Shown piece by piece: positions 50,901-53,314 of a stretch of 53,314 nucleotides of DNA. The translations under genes were made by a program, and so were the position numbers. Under the pieces are notes generated by a model. It did not search any database, was not told the DNA's origin, and worked only from the letters and a program-made list of their open reading frames with translations. Each line of letters begins with the position of its first letter. Position 1 is the stretch's first letter. The stretch covers positions 1 through 53,314 of the forward strand of contig CALUFM010000014.1 in NCBI GenBank assembly GCA_944319935.1. Direction: 5' to 3'. Origin of the DNA: an uncultured Prevotella sp. Its GTDB lineage: Bacteria > Bacteroidota > Bacteroidia > Bacteroidales > Bacteroidaceae.

Positions 50901-51134
50901 GTAAGTCATGCCCTCCACACCGTTGATTTGCTCCTCAAGCGGCACGATGACCGAGTTGAGGACGGTCTGGGCGTTGGCTCCCTGGTAGTTGGCGCGCACG
51001 CTGACCGTAGGCGGCGCAACGTCAGGGTATTGCTCAATCGGCAACGACACCAGTCCGATAAGACCCAGGATGACCGTCAGTATGGAGATGACGGTCGAAA
51101 GCACCGGGCGTTTTATAAAGTTGTCTAATCTCAT
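47907..51134 (-). CDS. RND multidrug efflux pump (AcrB/HAE1-like)
   Basis: The 1075-residue inner-membrane pump has the normal HAE1 length and 12 membrane segments. The N-terminus NFIKRPVLSTVISILTVILG is typical. The proton-relay segment reads LAIAIVVDDAIVVVEAVHAK with the paired aspartates. A large periplasmic domain carries RANYQGANAQTVLNSVIVPL and later the second-half repeat. Segment IGLLAKNAILIVQFALERRR is also conserved. It exports drugs, bile acids or similar compounds with the proton gradient. The pump is the second gene of the operon. Confidence 0.96.
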   Translation of the reverse strand: MRLDNFIKRPVLSTVISILTVILGLIGLVSLPIEQYPDVAPPTVSVRANYQGANAQTVLNSVIVPLEEQINGVEGMTYMTSTATNEGSANIQVFFKQGMNADMCQVNVQNRVSQASALLPAEVTRAGVTVQKRQTSTVLLMAIKGDPERYDEKFLQNYADINIIPAVKRVNGVGDCEVMGAKTYSMRIWLDPIKMKNYGLMPSDISNVLAEQNIEAAPGKFGEQSDNKYEYTIRYKGRLQTPTEFENMVISSDANGNTIRVKDVARVELGGLYYSVTSKVNGQPAVMMMVTQTAGSNATQIVSDIKKVIEDQKTMLPPGVEIEYMQDVTEFLYASMNDLIHTLFEAFILVFIVVYIFLQDFRSTLIPLIAVPVSLVGTFFFLYVFGFSLNLLTLSALVLAIAIVVDDAIVVVEAVHAKLDLGYKSARQASIDAMNEISGAIISITLVMSAVFIPVSFIGGTSGTFYKEFGITMAISIVISAINALTLSPALCAVLLKPKNEDGSERKMSMLDRFHAAFNGAYGKVQDKYTKSVRRIVQKPVIAIIAVIVGVAALVFTAMNTKTGLVPDEDTGTVFCTVSTAPGTSLTETNKIMDQVDSMLATNPAIENRLRITGYNFISGQGTNQGTFVIKLKSFEERDKEEGFMKYFDVHSMGSKMVLAMIYKQTAAIKGAQILAFQPPMVQGFSATNGLTFSMLDRTGGDVNNFFKITQNFLAELNKRPEIGTAMTSYNSEYPQYMIDVNVAKCKQSGIDPNTVLTAMQGYYGGLYASNFNSFGKLYRVMIQADPKMREDLKSLNNVYVRTANGMAPINEFVTMTKVYGPQEIARFNLFTSIDVNATAADGYSSGDAIRAIEEVASTTLPTGFGYEFSGLTRSEQESSSSTMIIFALCLTFVYLILSAQYESYLVPLSVILSIPFGIAGAFIFTDLFGKNNDIYMQIALIMLIGLLAKNAILIVQFALERRRTGMALSWSAVLGASARLRPILMTSLAMIIGLMPLLIPIGVGYNGNMTLGAAAIGGMLIGMICQLLVVPALFYIFQYLQEKVKPLEFDDDNAAVDTELLQYTRRIDNTKNDN

Positions 51135-51148
51135 TGTTTTTTTATTTT

Positions 51149-51300
51149 AGGAGTTATAGGAGTTACAGAAGTTATCGCTCACTTCGTTCGCTTAGGAGTT
51201 AAAGACAATACTCTCATCAAGTGATGCCTGACTTTCATCTGACAACGAAGCATTTGTCATTTAACTACTTTAACTCCTCCTAACTACTTTAACTACTTTA
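51149..51300. repeat. GGAGTTA repeats, degenerate, with a hairpin core variant
   Basis: AGGAGTTATAGGAGTTA, a core variant ATCGCTCACTTCGTTCGCTTA and GGAGTTAAAG, then an inverted block TTAACTACTTTAACTCC at 51260-51300. This is the spacer between the adaptor and pump genes. Confidence 0.6.
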
Positions 51301-51301
51301 T

Positions 51302-52492
51302 TTACTTTGCAAAGTCCTCTTTAAGTTTGTTCAGGTCGTTCTGGTGCGCGCCCATCTGGCTTGTCTTCTTCAGTTTTTCCTGATACTGCGCCTCTGTTAT
51401 GGGCTTGATTTGCATGCCGTCTTTCAGGGTGGTCACTCCGCTTACTACAATCTTGTCGCCAGCCTTCAGGCCGCTTTCTATTATGTAGCTCTTGCCGTCA
51501 TTGTTGGGGTTGATGGTCACGGGGCTGTATTTCACCTTGTTGTCCTTGCCTACGATGTAGACGAAGTAGCGGTCCTGAACCTGCACAACGGCGTCTTGCG
51601 GCACGATGATGGCGTTAGAGCTTACGTGGGGCACGATGATGTAGCCCGAACCGCCGCTCTTGAGCAGATGCTCGGGGTTGGGGAAGTCGGCACGCATCGA
51701 CACGGAACCCGTGCTTTGGTCGATGACGCCGCTAACGGCAGCCACCTTGCCCTCGTGGTTGTACGTTGTGCCGTCAGCCAACTGCAGTTGCACTGCGGGG
51801 TAGTCGTTGATGGCCGTGTGCAGTCCGCCCTTCTCTTTCGTCATGTCCAAGACGTCTTTTTCGGTCATTGAGAAGTACACCTGCATCGTGTTGATGTCAG
51901 ACACGGTGGTCAGCGGCTGCGCGCTTGACGCGCTTACGAGCGCGCCCACACGGTAGGGCAGGTCGCCCACAACGCCGTTGGCGGGGCTTGTAACGTAGCA
52001 GTAATTGAGGTTCTGCTTGGCTGACGTGTAGTTTGCCCTTGCCTGAGCCAGCGCGGCGCGCGCGTTCTCGTAAGCGTTCTTCGACGCCTCAAGCTCGTAA
52101 GTACCGATTACGTTGTTGGCGAACAGCTTCTGGTTGTTCTCGTATGTCAGCTTTGACGTGTTCAGTTGGGCTGCAGCCGAGTTGACAGCAGCCGAAGCCT
52201 GGCGCACCGCGGCCTCGTAAGTCACCTTGTTGATTTCGAAAAGCACTTGGCCCTTCTTCACGGTCTGGCCTTCCTTGACATACATTTTTGTTATGAATCC
52301 TGAAACCATTGGGCGGATTTCCACGTCTTGCACGCCCCTGATTGTGGCAGGGTAGGTTGTCTGCAACTCTGTGTTTTGAGTTTCAATCGTCCTCACGGCG
52401 TACTCGTCGTCGCCCATTTTGCCTTGCTGCCCGCCGCACGACGCGAACATCACCGCGGCTGCCGCAAGTAATAAAAACTTGTTCTTTTTCAT
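51302..52492 (-). CDS. RND efflux periplasmic adaptor (AcrA-like)
   Basis: The 396-residue lipoprotein links the pump to the outer-membrane factor. The signal ends FASC (C19). Order of domains: membrane-proximal barrel, lipoyl half-domain (RPMVSGFITKMYVKEGQTVK), a helical hairpin of about 80 residues, the second lipoyl half (CYVTSPANGVVGDLPYRVGA), and the beta-barrel with KYSPVTINPNNDGKSYIIES. It is the first gene of the operon, with a spacer of about 170 bp before the pump. Confidence 0.95.
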   Translation of the reverse strand: MKKNKFLLLAAAAVMFASCGGQQGKMGDDEYAVRTIETQNTELQTTYPATIRGVQDVEIRPMVSGFITKMYVKEGQTVKKGQVLFEINKVTYEAAVRQASAAVNSAAAQLNTSKLTYENNQKLFANNVIGTYELEASKNAYENARAALAQARANYTSAKQNLNYCYVTSPANGVVGDLPYRVGALVSASSAQPLTTVSDINTMQVYFSMTEKDVLDMTKEKGGLHTAINDYPAVQLQLADGTTYNHEGKVAAVSGVIDQSTGSVSMRADFPNPEHLLKSGGSGYIIVPHVSSNAIIVPQDAVVQVQDRYFVYIVGKDNKVKYSPVTINPNNDGKSYIIESGLKAGDKIVVSGVTTLKDGMQIKPITEAQYQEKLKKTSQMGAHQNDLNKLKEDFAK

Positions 52493-52593
52493 ACCTATTA
52501 TAACAAAATATTTAATGTTTCATGTAAATGCAGATGCCTGAAATCAATGGATTGTTGTTGAAAACTATTTCACTCACCCTGGTTTTCGGGCTG

Positions 52594-52601
52594 CAAATAT
52601 A
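52594..52601 (-). promoter_or_regulatory. Possible promoter -7 box of the RND operon
   Basis: On the minus strand TATATTTG is a perfect -7 box, about 100 bp before the adaptor start. No TTTG is seen at the usual upstream distance. Confidence 0.5.
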
Positions 52602-52906
52602 CATATTATAATTGTATTCTGCCGCTTGCCTAAACCATAATTATCGTGTTTTAACTAAATTTGATTGCGACGCGCCTGGGCAAAGGCATTTTAGGCGGTC
52701 GGCGTATCAAATATGTAATGTCGGCGTTGCCGTAGCAAGCGTTAGCCTAAGCGTCGCAGGGAAACGGGTGCGCGCATGCACGTCTCCCGGCTTGGATGTG
52801 TGCGCAAGGCCGTAGCCGTGACGTGAAAAACGCCTTGCGCTGCGCTTCATGCCTGGCGAATATGCGGTTGCAGACGTTCAGGCGTGTAACGTGTTGGTTC
52901 CCAATG

Positions 52907-52990
52907 TTTTGCAAAAGGCCGTCTTTCGCCGTGCAAAACGTGGCCTTTCTCCATGTGATTGGCGGCATATTGCGTCGCGAAAGGCCGTCA
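52907..52990. repeat. GCAAAAGGC-word repeat cluster
   Basis: TTTTGCAAAAGGCCGTCTTTCGCC, then TGCAAAACGTGGCC and GCGAAAGGCCGTC. The rest of the 822-bp end of the window (52493-53314) shows no convincing gene. Confidence 0.6.
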
Positions 52991-53139
52991 ATTGCGGTTC
53001 ATCCGCAAACCTTTTGGATGGCAACAATGCGCAGCAGGGCGTCGAAGACGTCCAACGTTGCTTAGCCGCATGTGGAGCGAAGCGGAACTTGCGGTATGTA
53101 TGTGCAAATAATATCGTCCTCGAAGAGGGCGAACGGCAT

Positions 53140-53314
53140 TTACGGTTGTAAGGTTTAAGGTTATACGGTTATTGGGGTATACGGACATACCGCATAACCG
53201 TAAGAACCCGCCACCGCATAACCCAACACGCCATTCGCCCCCTTCGGGGACGGTTGGAGTAGTTTCGACTTACCGCAGGTTACGTTCGCCGCGCTCACTC
53301 CACCGGCGGTTAAG
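53140..53314. other. Gene-free window edge with small repeats
   Basis: GGTTATACGGTTAT and ATAACCGTAA words lie in inverted arrangement near 53157-53200. A minus-strand open frame of about 50 codons reaches the window edge, but it has no recognisable motif and is not called. Confidence 0.4.

Noticed and set aside
53163..53314. Partial minus-strand gene at the window edge
   Set aside because: The roughly 50 open codons show no recognisable motif and lie in repeat-like DNA.

Overview
The window comes from a Bacteroidales bacterium, most likely in or near the Prevotellaceae. Four things support this. Several promoters match the Bacteroidetes consensus (TTTG, 19-20 bp, TAnnTTTG). Shine-Dalgarno sites are nearly absent. 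Short lipoprotein signals are common. The gene families are typical of the order: UpxY-type antiterminator, DUF4251-like, fimbrillin-like, CsgG-like and RND-type efflux proteins. No species call is possible from the sequence alone.

Layout. Bases 1-5.6 kb hold housekeeping genes: mnmE, a coiled-coil lipoprotein and rsmI leftward, then tdk, an AI-2E transporter and tRNA-Lys rightward. Bases 5.9-6.1 kb carry a perfect 19-bp inverted repeat around a promoter. It looks like an invertible promoter, and in this assembly it points away from the downstream genes (OFF). Bases 6.2-27.8 kb form an exopolysaccharide or capsule locus: a UpxY-like antiterminator, a membrane-anchored AraC-type regulator, an HPr-kinase-like protein, a Wza-like exporter, a Wzc-like tyrosine kinase, a flippase, a Wzy-like polymerase, five GT4-type and two GT2-type glycosyltransferases and two acyltransferases. 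It also holds a protein with six tandem HTH-like repeats and an NTP_transf_5-type nucleotidyltransferase. The middle of the locus (about 12.4-20.8 kb) is visibly AT-rich. It begins beside a 22-codon remnant of another flippase, which suggests a swapped cassette.

Bases 27.8-35.8 kb hold an OmpA-like barrel protein, a fusion of a signal-peptidase-like domain to an ABC exporter, a PqqD-like protein, a fimbrillin-like lipoprotein, a 64-residue YxxP peptide and a DUF4251-like protein. With the kinase-like and nucleotidyltransferase genes, these are the accessory parts seen around lasso-type peptides, but no macrocyclase is present. This is the best candidate for an undescribed system. Bases 36-45 kb carry a GNAT enzyme, a radical SAM protein, a four-gene CsgG-type secreted operon, a MATE transporter, a lone ftsZ and an unknown gene. 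Bases 45.5-52.5 kb carry an LpxA-like acyltransferase lacking two usual histidines and a complete RND tripartite efflux operon.

Intergenic DNA is unusually rich in repeats: paired GTAG-hairpin (REP/BIME-like) elements in at least three sequence families, 9-bp GTAGTTAAA tandem repeats with a GCGAG hairpin core, clusters of GCAAAAGGC words, and arrays of short words such as GTGAAAGAT and TGTCAC. I saw no CRISPR array, insertion-sequence transposase, rRNA or recombinase gene.
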